The notes under the pieces: generated by a model | The model's database searches: none | The model's input: the letters and a program-made list of their open reading frames with translations, nothing else | Told to the model about the DNA's origin: nothing | In this document: positions 7,446 to 16,209 of the stretch, piece after piece | How positions within the stretch are numbered: the first letter of the stretch is position 1 | How the letters are laid out: every line of letters begins with the position of its first letter | Assembly (NCBI RefSeq): GCF_028690125.1 | Contig: NZ_JAQVBV010000035.1 | Span: 1 to 52,973, forward strand | Reading direction: 5' to 3' | DNA length: 52,973 nucleotides | Origin: Bacteroides sp. | GTDB taxonomy: Bacteria; Bacteroidota; Bacteroidia; Bacteroidales; Bacteroidaceae | Translations under genes and position numbers: made by a program

Positions 7446-10400
7446 ATGGCACAGTATAGAACCATAGCAGAATCGAAAAACTTCATAGTTCTTGATGATT
7501 ATGCCAAGTACTCAATGGTCAGCGAGGCTCCTGTTGGTTATCAAACGGAGTTTGCCCTTGAACGTGAGTTTATACAGGATCTAATCAATCAAGGTTATGA
7601 AAATCCAAAGCTAAAGAGTGCTGAAGCAATGCTTGCTAACGCAAGAACACAGCTTCAGGAGCTTAACAATATGATGTTTAGTGATAGCGAATGGGCTCGT
7701 TATGTGGAAGAGTATTTGGATAAACCAAGCGACAACCTCGTTGAGAAGACAAGAAAAATACACGATAACTATATCCACGACTTTGTTTTCGACGATGGGC
7801 ATATTCAAAACATCTACTTAGTGGACAAAAAGGATGTTACTCGTAATAAATTACAGGTAATATCACAATTTGAGCAAATGGGAACGCACGCCAATCGGTA
7901 TGATGTTACCATATTGGTCAACGGGTTGCCATTGGTGCAAATTGAGTTAAAAAAGCGTGGCGTAGCTATCCGAGAAGCCTTTAATCAAGTGCATCGCTAC
8001 ACAAAAGAGAGTTTTAATAAAGAAAATTCTCTATTTAAGTACCTGCAAATCTTCGTTATCTCGAACGGAACAGATAGCCGTTATTTTGCAAATACTGTAG
8101 AGCGAAATAAAAATAGTTTCGATTTTACGATGAATTGGGCAAAAGCCGATAACTCGCTAATCAAAGATTTAAAGGATTTTACGGCTACATTCTTCCAAAA
8201 GAACACACTCCTAAATGTGTTACTCACCTACTCGGTTTTTGACACCAGCGACACGCTTCTCATCATGCGCCCATACCAAATCGCAGCGACAGAGCGTATC
8301 TTGTGGAAAATCAAAAGCTCCTTTCAAGCTAAACAGTGGTCTAAGCCCGAAGGTGGCGGATATATATGGCACACGACAGGCTCAGGAAAAACACTCACCA
8401 GCTTTAAGGCAGCAAGACTGGCGACAGAACTTGACTTTATTGATAAGGTCTTCTTTGTTGTGGATCGCAAAGACTTGGACTTTCAAACAATGAAGGAGTA
8501 TCAAAGATTCTCTCCCGACAGTGTAAACGGATCAGATAGCACGGCAGGGCTAAAAAGAAATCTCGACAAGGATGATAATAAAATCATTGTCACCACCATT
8601 CAGAAGCTAAATAACTTAATGAAAAGCGAAGGTGAACTATCAATCTATCAAAAACAGGTTGTTTTCATCTTCGACGAATGCCATCGTTCTCAATTCGGGG
8701 AGGCTCAAAAGCTCTTAAGAAAGAAGTTTAAACGATACTATCAATTCGGCTTCACCGGAACGCCGATATTTCCTGAAAATGCTTTGGGAGATGAGACAAC
8801 CGCAAGTGTATTTGGACGTGAATTGCATTCGTATGTCATTACCGATGCAATCAGAGATGAAAAGGTGTTAAAGTTTAAGGTTGATTACAACGATGTCCGA
8901 CCTAAATTTAAAGACTTAGAATCAGAGCAAAATGAAGAAAAGCTAAGTTCGGCAGAATATAAGAAAGCGATGCTTCACCCTGCTCGTATAAAAGAGGTAT
9001 CGCAATATATTTTGCAGAATTTCAGAATCAAAACCCACCGAAACCAAGGAGGAGGCAAAGGCTTTAATGCGATGTTTGCCGTAAGTAGTGTCGATGCTGC
9101 AAAATGCTATTACGAGGAGTTGAACCGTCTGCAAAAGGAGAGTGAGAAACCACTGAAGATTGCGACAATCTTCTCTTTTGCTGCCAATGAAGAGCAAAAT
9201 GCAGTAGGTGAAATACCAGATGAGACCTTTGAGCCATCAGCAATGGATCTGAGTGCAAAAGAGTTCCTAACAAAGGCTATTGATGACTACAACACAATGT
9301 TTAAAACAAGTTATGGTGTTGATAGTAAAGAGTTCCAGAACTATTATCGTGACCTTGCCAAAAGAGTAAAAAGCAAAGAGGTTGACCTTATTATTGTTGT
9401 AGGTATGTTCCTCACGGGATTCGATGCTCCTACACTCAATACGCTATTTGTAGACAAAAGCCTACGTTATCATGGGCTTATGCAAGCATTCTCTCGCACC
9501 AACCGAATTTATGATGCTACTAAGACTTTTGGTAATATCGTTACTTTTAGAGATTTGGAGGCTGCCACCATTGAGGCTATTAGAACATTCGGGGATAGTA
9601 GCACAAGAAATGTAGTGCTTGAAAAAAGCTACAAAGAATATCTGGAAGGTTTTACGGATATTGTTACAGGTGAAGCACGTAGAGGTTATATAGAAGTTGT
9701 AAAGGAGCTAAACGAAAAGTTCCCAAATCCAGAAGCAATAGTCACGGAGAAAGATAAAAAGGAGTTCACAAAACTATTTGGTGAGTATTTGCGTGTGGAA
9801 AACATTCTGCAAAACTACGATGAATTTACACACCTTAAAGCAATTCAAGCAATAGATATAAACGATCCTCAAGCCATTGAAGCATTCAAAGAGGCTTATT
9901 TCGTAACAGACGAGGATATTGCCACAATGCAAGAAATTGAAATATTGCCTGACCGCACGATTCAAGATTATCGCTCTACTTATAATGATATTCGTGACTG
10001 GTTAAGACGGGAGAGAAGCGGCAAAGAAGAAGAGAAATCAAAAGTCGATTGGGATGATGTAGTCTTTGAGGTCGATCTGCTAAAATCTCAAGAGATAAAC
10101 CTCGACTACATTCTCGAACTAATATTTGAGCATAATAAAAAGACCAGCGACAAAGTTGCTTTGATAGAGGAAATCCGTCGTGTTATTCGTGCCAGTATCG
10201 GAAACCGAGCCAAAGAGAGCTTAGTGGTTGATTATATCAACGAAACAGATATTGACGCTATCTGTGATAAACCAAGTATTCTGGATTCGTTCTACAGCTA
10301 TGCACAAGAAAAGCTGAGAGTAGAGGCTGCACAGTTGATTGTAGATGAGAACCTAAATGAGCAAGAGGCAAAACGTTACATATCAACCTCTTTAAAGCGT

Positions 10401-10550
10401 GAGTATGCAAGCGAAAACGGAACGGAGCTCAATAGTATACTGCCAAAGATGAGTCCGTTAAACCCTCAATATTTAACTAAAAAGCAAAGTGTATTCCAGA
10501 AATTAGCTTCTTTTGTTGAGAAGTTTAAAGGTATAGGAGGGCAGATTTAG
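7446..10550 (+). CDS. hsdR: Type I restriction-modification system, restriction/translocase subunit HsdR
   Basis: A 1034-residue motor and nuclease subunit. The N-terminal nuclease domain shows D in RYDVTILVNG (about 151) and the ELKK of QIELKKRG (about 167), matching the D...ExK core. The helicase-like motor has Walker A HTTGSGKT (about 309-316), Walker B FDECHR (about 410) and a later TGFDAPTLNTLFVDKSL with QAFSRTNR, the motif V and VI region. Size and order match EcoR124-type HsdR. It cuts DNA far from the site after translocation stalls. No frameshift or internal stop is seen, so the restriction system looks intact. Confidence 0.95.
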   Translation: MAQYRTIAESKNFIVLDDYAKYSMVSEAPVGYQTEFALEREFIQDLINQGYENPKLKSAEAMLANARTQLQELNNMMFSDSEWARYVEEYLDKPSDNLVEKTRKIHDNYIHDFVFDDGHIQNIYLVDKKDVTRNKLQVISQFEQMGTHANRYDVTILVNGLPLVQIELKKRGVAIREAFNQVHRYTKESFNKENSLFKYLQIFVISNGTDSRYFANTVERNKNSFDFTMNWAKADNSLIKDLKDFTATFFQKNTLLNVLLTYSVFDTSDTLLIMRPYQIAATERILWKIKSSFQAKQWSKPEGGGYIWHTTGSGKTLTSFKAARLATELDFIDKVFFVVDRKDLDFQTMKEYQRFSPDSVNGSDSTAGLKRNLDKDDNKIIVTTIQKLNNLMKSEGELSIYQKQVVFIFDECHRSQFGEAQKLLRKKFKRYYQFGFTGTPIFPENALGDETTASVFGRELHSYVITDAIRDEKVLKFKVDYNDVRPKFKDLESEQNEEKLSSAEYKKAMLHPARIKEVSQYILQNFRIKTHRNQGGGKGFNAMFAVSSVDAAKCYYEELNRLQKESEKPLKIATIFSFAANEEQNAVGEIPDETFEPSAMDLSAKEFLTKAIDDYNTMFKTSYGVDSKEFQNYYRDLAKRVKSKEVDLIIVVGMFLTGFDAPTLNTLFVDKSLRYHGLMQAFSRTNRIYDATKTFGNIVTFRDLEAATIEAIRTFGDSSTRNVVLEKSYKEYLEGFTDIVTGEARRGYIEVVKELNEKFPNPEAIVTEKDKKEFTKLFGEYLRVENILQNYDEFTHLKAIQAIDINDPQAIEAFKEAYFVTDEDIATMQEIEILPDRTIQDYRSTYNDIRDWLRRERSGKEEEKSKVDWDDVVFEVDLLKSQEINLDYILELIFEHNKKTSDKVALIEEIRRVIRASIGNRAKESLVVDYINETDIDAICDKPSILDSFYSYAQEKLRVEAAQLIVDENLNEQEAKRYISTSLKREYASENGTELNSILPKMSPLNPQYLTKKQSVFQKLASFVEKFKGIGGQI

Positions 10551-10606
10551 ATATGGGTGCAATTGACGACTAAGCATAAATAAGTTTTAAGAATATATCT
10601 ATTTAT

Positions 10607-11653
10607 ATGGCAAGAATTTCAGAAGAAACTATATCTCACTTATGTTTGCTCTCTTGCGAGAGAGTGGCAGAACGACTTGGTATCGAGGTGAAAAGACATA
10701 AGTCATTGTGTTTTATCCACGACGACCATCACCCAAGTTTGTCGTACTTCGGCAATAATAGGGAGAGATGGAACTGCTTTGTCTGCAATAAAGGTGGTAG
10801 CGCCATAGATCTTGTGACTGAATACTCGGAGCTTAACTTCGTGGAAGCGTGTCAGTGGTTGTGTCAGGCGTTCGGAATTCTTACTGACAATTATTTACCA
10901 ATAAATATAGGTGCAAAGAGAGTCCGTATCAAAAAGAAACAACAATCAGAAGAGAACGACAAACCGTTTTCAAAAGATGTGGCTCAATGGATTTTAGACA
11001 ATAATTCGCTAACAGAGAAAGGTTGGAGTTTCCTTATTGGGAATCGTCATCTCAATATTGACATAATTCAACAACTTAGTATTGTGTCAATTGAGGATTC
11101 CAAACTTTTAATTGAGATGATGGGCAAAACTTTTGATTATAGAACTATGTTGGATAGTGGTGTTGTAGCTGTAACTAATGGGAAGTTATATTTCCGCTTT
11201 TTCACACCTTGTTTGATATTTCCTTATTACGATAAAAGCAATACCTTGATTGGAATGCAATCACGATATATAGGTCAAGATGAGAATGCTCCTCGTTTTC
11301 AGTTTATATCAGCGCAGAGAACAAGGTTATTTAATTTGCCCATCTTGAATACGATGAAATATGGCGATGATTTATACATAAGTGAAGGGATAACCGACTG
11401 CTTGGCATTGCTTTCGGCTGGAAAGAAAGCAGTCGCAATACCGAGTGCAACGATACTTCCACAGCTTGATTTGATCAAGTTGAAAACTTACAAATTACAC
11501 ATGTATCCTGATAGGGATAATGCGGGGAAACAAGCGTATTTTAACCTCAAAAGATTTTTTGTCAATCACTATGCAATGCTCAAAGCTGAACCTCTACCCG
11601 ATGGAGTGAAGGATTACAGTGAATATTATATAAAGATGTATGAAAAACAATAA
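10607..11653 (+). CDS. CHC2 zinc finger and Toprim primase-like protein
   Basis: A 348-residue DnaG-like protein without the full primase length (DnaG is about 580-650). The CHC2 zinc ribbon is C35-x2-H38-x18-C57-x2-C60, followed by the typical GGSAIDLV and a helical FVEACQWLC segment. The Toprim domain has E260 in the strand LYISEGITDCLALL, D302-x-D304 in HMYPDRDNAG, and D336 in a late GVKDYSEY motif. Such proteins can make short primers or bind single-stranded ends. It starts 56 bases after hsdR and its last 14 bases overlap the next gene, so it belongs to the three-gene operon that ends in the reverse transcriptase. A primase of the mobilizable element itself, unrelated to the other two, remains possible. 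Confidence 0.8.
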   Translation: MARISEETISHLCLLSCERVAERLGIEVKRHKSLCFIHDDHHPSLSYFGNNRERWNCFVCNKGGSAIDLVTEYSELNFVEACQWLCQAFGILTDNYLPINIGAKRVRIKKKQQSEENDKPFSKDVAQWILDNNSLTEKGWSFLIGNRHLNIDIIQQLSIVSIEDSKLLIEMMGKTFDYRTMLDSGVVAVTNGKLYFRFFTPCLIFPYYDKSNTLIGMQSRYIGQDENAPRFQFISAQRTRLFNLPILNTMKYGDDLYISEGITDCLALLSAGKKAVAIPSATILPQLDLIKLKTYKLHMYPDRDNAGKQAYFNLKRFFVNHYAMLKAEPLPDGVKDYSEYYIKMYEKQ

Positions 11654-12326
11654 TATTAAGACAAAAAAAGCACACGAGCCAGTGTTGTACACACGAGCTG
11701 AATTATTTGAAGACATACAGACTGCTTTGGAAAAAGCGGTTGAAGATACTCAAGAAGGTGAGAGGGCTTGTCGTGACTTTAATCACAAATTGAAAGTATT
11801 TCAGTCTATTTTTTTCATGAAACTTCCACCATATAACTTCGATAAAGATAATATGGAAGAAATAAAAGAAGCAATTGAACTCTGTGTGGACGGAAATGAG
11901 CTTCTGTTTGGTTACACGTTCTTTTTGTCATCAAATAAAAATTTCGATTACTCATGGAGCTACCTACGTAAGCAAATGGACAAATATGTAGATTTCTTCT
12001 TCGAGACATACAGATTCATGAGTTACGCTCTTGATGACATAAATTCTATGAGAGCCGATCTCTGCGGAAACAAGGATTTACATATTGAGCTAAATGAGTT
12101 GTTTGACGTGACATTTATCGATGACAAGCCGTTTATAAAAACTATTGTACACTGGGAGAACTTCTCTCAAATCAACAAAGTCAAAAATGGATACTATCTA
12201 TCCGTCAAAATCGACGAAACTACTCTGTTGACATGTCACCGCAAATATAGCAACAAACTAAATCCGTTCCATGATAGAGTTAAGCAAATTTTAGCTGCAG
12301 GGGGCGAACAAAAGGATAAAGCATAG
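11640..12326 (+). CDS. Protein of unknown family between primase-like and RT-HD genes
   Basis: I do not recognise this 228-residue protein. It is mostly helical in appearance, with long acidic and aromatic stretches (for example FFETYRFMSYALDDINSMRAD near 125-145) and a more strand-like end (KNGYYLSVKIDETTLLTCHRKYS, about 180-205). No signal peptide, membrane segment or known catalytic motif is visible. The start overlaps the end of the CHC2/Toprim gene by 14 bases and the stop is 3 bases before the RT-HD gene, so all three are translated from one message and probably act together. It could be an adaptor or partner subunit of the reverse transcriptase; that is guesswork from position. Confidence 0.7.
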   Translation: MKNNNIKTKKAHEPVLYTRAELFEDIQTALEKAVEDTQEGERACRDFNHKLKVFQSIFFMKLPPYNFDKDNMEEIKEAIELCVDGNELLFGYTFFLSSNKNFDYSWSYLRKQMDKYVDFFFETYRFMSYALDDINSMRADLCGNKDLHIELNELFDVTFIDDKPFIKTIVHWENFSQINKVKNGYYLSVKIDETTLLTCHRKYSNKLNPFHDRVKQILAAGGEQKDKA

Positions 12327-12329
12327 ATT

Positions 12330-15300
12330 ATGATGCAAGAAATGACTAAATCTAAATTGTATAAGAAAATTCTTAATAGCCAGAATGTTTTCAATTCAAT
12401 ATTCTGTATGGAGTCGTACGTCTTTGAAAAGGGTTTGCTAGATACTGAAAAACGGGTTGAACTCTGCAATGAATTTGGCGAAGTAATTGACGTAATAGCC
12501 CAAAATGATTTGGAATTATACTACGCACTCGCAGATAAACATAATGTTGAGTTGATAGAAAAGGTAATAAAAGTTTGCCAACAGAAACTTCAATGGATTT
12601 TTTCGCACAACAACAACCTATTTGAGGCTAAAGTATATTTCAAGCTAAAGAATTATGACGACGAGAAGTTAAAATTTCGTCCACTACATACAGCTAGACT
12701 AACTGATCTAATCTGTATGGTTAGCATTCTGAACATCTTGATGTATGAGGACAACTACGAAGAAGGCAAGAGAAAATTGTCAGACTTATCGAAGCTTGTA
12801 CCTCACAATTTTTATGGGAACATACCAAGCACAGATGTGCAGTTCCTATTCCATAAGTGGCAAACAAAGTATAAAGAATACACAGAAAATGTGATTGACC
12901 ATTGCCGATCATATCAGAACAATCATAATTATTTAACAGAGGTGTCTTTGGATATCAAAAACTTTTTTCCATCCATCCCATTAAAATTGCTATATAGCTA
13001 TATCATAGAGAAGCTTTCCCTAAGTTATAAGGATGACTTAGATACCTTAAAAAAAGCCGTCTCAAAATTACTGTTCTTTAAATTAGAGGAAGACAACATT
13101 GAACCGTGGAAAGACTGCTACTATCCAAAAGATTTTGAAACAGCAGCTGGCAATCTGTACATGAATTGTGGTATTCCGCAAGGATTGCCTCAGTCTTACT
13201 TCTTTGGTAATCTCTGCATGATAGAAGTCAAGAATTTACTTATGAAAGATGAATGCTTCAAAGGTGATGCTTACTTCTATGTTGATGATTCGGTTATTTA
13301 TGTTCAAGCAGAGTTGGATGGAAAATCATTCAAAGAAAGAATAGGTGTACTTAATGCAGACCTTTCTAAATGGTGTCACAAGGCAGAATTGGATAAGAGC
13401 GATATAGGAGATTTCGTTCCGCAGGAATATTTGAATTTTCACACAAGACTGAAGTATCAGATTAAGTTTCACGAGGAAGGGAAAAGCGTATTTGCGCCTA
13501 TTGACACTACTGATAATCAATTTGGTCCGATTTTGAATCTAACCAGAGAGACATCTATGTCCTCCGAACTCTCATGGAATTTGGATGAAATAGACGATCA
13601 AATATCTCTCGGAAAGTTAAAAGCTCTTGATGAAGTAATTTCTCGCGAAATAGAAAAAGAAGAAGCTGGTATTGAATCTAAGTGCATGGAAACTTCAAGA
13701 TTGAAACTTCTTCGCAGATTTAAGAAATTTTTCCTTTATCGTAATCGGTTATTAAAAATCAGAGATGAAGGTGGACCAAATGAAGCTTTACTTCATGATT
13801 TTCGAAAACGTTTCTTGGATGATGTAAATAATCTTACAGATTGGTTTAAGCAAAACAATGAGGATATATTCCAATCTGAATATAGATTGCTTATACAAAA
13901 AGAATCTAAAGCTAAAGCTAAAGAGTTAAGTAAACTCATAGAAGAATTCGAGAAAACTGCATTAAAGCTTGGTGGAAAAGAAGATAAAAAAAGATATAAG
14001 AATCTTTTTTTTGCTAAAGATGCGAGCTGTGCTGTGATGATGAAATCACTATCTCGAAATACTTATTCCTCACTCATTCGTTGGTCTAAAGAGAATTTTA
14101 GTGGGCTTAAAAGCATTAATTCTGAAATGCAGATGGAGAAATTTCGCGCATTCATGAAAGAACAATTATCTTATACATCAATGCATAAGATGAAGAATGA
14201 GGGATATGAAGAGAAAGACTTTACAAAGTTCGTGATGAAATCATCTTCAGAATACCAAAGACGAATCTTGAATGTTTATTTCTCGGAAATCATAGAAGTT
14301 ACTCCTTCTGATGCTTTGATATTCACAAAGACTAATTCCCGTAGATTCTGCTATACTGAAGTTCGAATACTGGCATACCTAAGAAATAAGGATTTTAATA
14401 TAGAGCAGTTCGGAGAGTTCGTTGAACATATTAGAGAGAAAGATATTTCAAACTGCATGGGAATTGATATGGGATTGCTCGATGTGTTAAACAGATTCAT
14501 CAATCATGTTCGCAAGCCTGAATGGGTAGATTCTTTGATTCTCACTCATCGACTGACAAAAGGTTTGTGGTATAACGGTTCTAAATTCTTGAATTCATAT
14601 ACTCTCCACAATGAGGAACATGCAGTAACTCTCATTAATAAGTCATTAGAGTTAACAAATAGAATAGACTATTTCGTATTAAAAGATATAGATTACTATA
14701 TCTTATTTTTAGCTTGTTATTTACATGATATTAGTATGGTGATTCATCCAGATCTTGGTCAGATGAGTTCCGCCGAAGGTAAGAATATGGCTATCATATC
14801 TGACCTTATGATGAGAATGCAGGCTGAGTTGGAAACTTTTAATAAAATAGAACCCAAAGATCGTAAGAATGCTCGATTGAAGAATGCAGGCAAGTTCTTA
14901 GTGTCTATTTTCAATGAGATATATGGCTACTTTGAGGGAGAGGTAAGAGACCATCATGCTATGGATAGTGCAAAGTTCATCCGCGAAAGGTCTAATACAT
15001 TGCTCTGTCACCTTGAACCGACATTACTATCATTCGTAGCGAAGGTTTCAGAAAGTCATGGCTATGATGTGTATGATGTATATGGTTTGAAATCAAGGGC
15101 AAAAGACGATACTGTCAGCTTGAAATATCTAATGATACTTATCCGCTTGTCAGACCTTCTCGATGTAGCAAACGACAGGGTGAATTATCATCTTCTACGG
15201 CAGAATCTGAAGCACTTATCGTTAACTTCAAAGTTTCATTGGATTTCACACCTCGTAACAGATAGGATTGTGTTGAATACAATTTATAATGTAGATAGAG

Positions 15301-15692
15301 ATATGGGAAAGGGGTTGGATGAGAAACCCATTTCTGAAAATATAAATCTTGATCTGTATTTGAATGTTAAACAACTAACTTCTGCAACCAAGAAAAATGT
15401 TTGTAAAAGTTGCCAATGCAATATGGGAGATGACTGCATCAGCATAGAAATAAAAAACGGCAGCAAGCCGAGAGTGGAGTGCAATCAAGATTCGTGCGCA
15501 ATTCTTTGTAAATGGATGATGAAGAAACATGAATGGCTCATTCCGGAGCTCATCGCTTTGAACGACTATCTATTCTCTGTAAACAACTCGCTTATGAAGA
15601 CAAAAATTAACTTCAACATACACTATCACGGTGACATGGGGTTAGATCCTGATATGTTTGACTATATACAGGAGTATTTGGAAGTGCAGTAG
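12330..15692 (+). CDS. Reverse transcriptase fused to HD-type phosphohydrolase
   Basis: A 1120-residue multidomain protein. Residues 1-190 are helical. The polymerase palm follows: motif A SLDIKNFFPSIP with D208, motif B GIPQGLPQSYFFGNL at 281-295, and motif C YVDD at 317-320, so all three catalytic aspartates are present. Residues 420-640 are rich in K and E with coiled-coil character. An HD domain spans about 755-960: H760 and H764 in LHNEEHA, the HD pair H799-D800 in CYLHDIS, H875/H876 in RDHHAMDS and D942 in LSDLLDVANDR, closest in pattern to the HD-CE group. Seven cysteines lie at 1025-1060. It differs from group II intron and retron RTs and resembles the Abi/unknown-group (defence) RTs. 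The start could be the ATG at 12330 or the next one at 12333. Confidence 0.88.
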   Translation: MMQEMTKSKLYKKILNSQNVFNSIFCMESYVFEKGLLDTEKRVELCNEFGEVIDVIAQNDLELYYALADKHNVELIEKVIKVCQQKLQWIFSHNNNLFEAKVYFKLKNYDDEKLKFRPLHTARLTDLICMVSILNILMYEDNYEEGKRKLSDLSKLVPHNFYGNIPSTDVQFLFHKWQTKYKEYTENVIDHCRSYQNNHNYLTEVSLDIKNFFPSIPLKLLYSYIIEKLSLSYKDDLDTLKKAVSKLLFFKLEEDNIEPWKDCYYPKDFETAAGNLYMNCGIPQGLPQSYFFGNLCMIEVKNLLMKDECFKGDAYFYVDDSVIYVQAELDGKSFKERIGVLNADLSKWCHKAELDKSDIGDFVPQEYLNFHTRLKYQIKFHEEGKSVFAPIDTTDNQFGPILNLTRETSMSSELSWNLDEIDDQISLGKLKALDEVISREIEKEEAGIESKCMETSRLKLLRRFKKFFLYRNRLLKIRDEGGPNEALLHDFRKRFLDDVNNLTDWFKQNNEDIFQSEYRLLIQKESKAKAKELSKLIEEFEKTALKLGGKEDKKRYKNLFFAKDASCAVMMKSLSRNTYSSLIRWSKENFSGLKSINSEMQMEKFRAFMKEQLSYTSMHKMKNEGYEEKDFTKFVMKSSSEYQRRILNVYFSEIIEVTPSDALIFTKTNSRRFCYTEVRILAYLRNKDFNIEQFGEFVEHIREKDISNCMGIDMGLLDVLNRFINHVRKPEWVDSLILTHRLTKGLWYNGSKFLNSYTLHNEEHAVTLINKSLELTNRIDYFVLKDIDYYILFLACYLHDISMVIHPDLGQMSSAEGKNMAIISDLMMRMQAELETFNKIEPKDRKNARLKNAGKFLVSIFNEIYGYFEGEVRDHHAMDSAKFIRERSNTLLCHLEPTLLSFVAKVSESHGYDVYDVYGLKSRAKDDTVSLKYLMILIRLSDLLDVANDRVNYHLLRQNLKHLSLTSKFHWISHLVTDRIVLNTIYNVDRDMGKGLDEKPISENINLDLYLNVKQLTSATKKNVCKSCQCNMGDDCISIEIKNGSKPRVECNQDSCAILCKWMMKKHEWLIPELIALNDYLFSVNNSLMKTKINFNIHYHGDMGLDPDMFDYIQEYLEVQ

Positions 15693-15825
15693 AATTATAA
15701 GGTTTAGCTTGTAATGTACACCTTGAAATGGAACAAGTTATTAGAGAGAAATAATCACTTTGCTCAATGCTAAATCAATACACAAGAGTATTGAGGATAA
15801 AAAAGAAACCGAGTAAATCAAATAT

Positions 15826-15860
15826 ATGGGTGGATTTCTTGTAAATTCATCCATTTTACT
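15826..15860 (+). terminator. Hairpin terminator after the RT-HD operon
   Basis: ATGGGTGGATTT (15826-15837) pairs with AAATTCATCCAT (15843-15854) over 12 positions, two of them G-U pairs that work only in the plus-strand RNA, with loop CTTGT and TTTACTT behind. It closes the RT-HD transcript 134 bases after the stop. The stretch 15693-15825 holds no gene that I can see, only a 7-bp inverted repeat (15775-15781 with 15788-15794). Confidence 0.55.
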
Positions 15861-15960
15861 TATCTTTGTTCTCACGAGCAAGGAACGCTATAAGCAGCAA
15901 ATCTGCGATGCAACCAAAAGCAGTAAGTAGAATATACCACGTTGCAAATCCGTTAGCACC
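15856..15960 (-). pseudogene. 3' remnant of a membrane (transporter-like) protein gene
   Basis: The minus strand encodes 34 residues, GANGFATWYILLTAFGCIAD and then LLLIAFLARENKDK, ending in TAA at 15858-15856. This is a hydrophobic helix with a short charged tail, like the C-terminal end of an MFS-type transporter. An in-frame TGA lies directly upstream at 15963-15961 and there is no start codon, so only the tail of a gene is left. Transporter identity is a guess from composition. Confidence 0.5.
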
Positions 15961-16209
15961 TCACCCTAAGCTATATTGTAAATATCTGAATTACAAAAAC
16001 ATATAACGTTTCCTGTTATATGCAATCAGAATCCGAACTCATTATCAAGAGTATATGACGAGAATTCCGCAACATTTGAAAATGATATTGATGCGAAAAA
16101 AGGAAAAAGGGATGTAGCACTCTATGTAACTACTGCCAACCTAACCCATGACCTGACACGTGAATCCATCCCTTTCAACAAGAAAAACAATCAAACTCCT
16201 GCAACCATC

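Noticed and set aside
10607..15692. Retron or group II intron
   Set aside because: No msr/msd-like inverted repeat was seen beside the RT, no intron domain V/VI and no maturase part; the fused HD domain and upstream genes do not fit either type.
12330..15692. Diversity-generating retroelement
   Set aside because: No template/variable repeat pair or accessory Avd-like gene is visible near the RT, and the RT part is followed by an HD domain.
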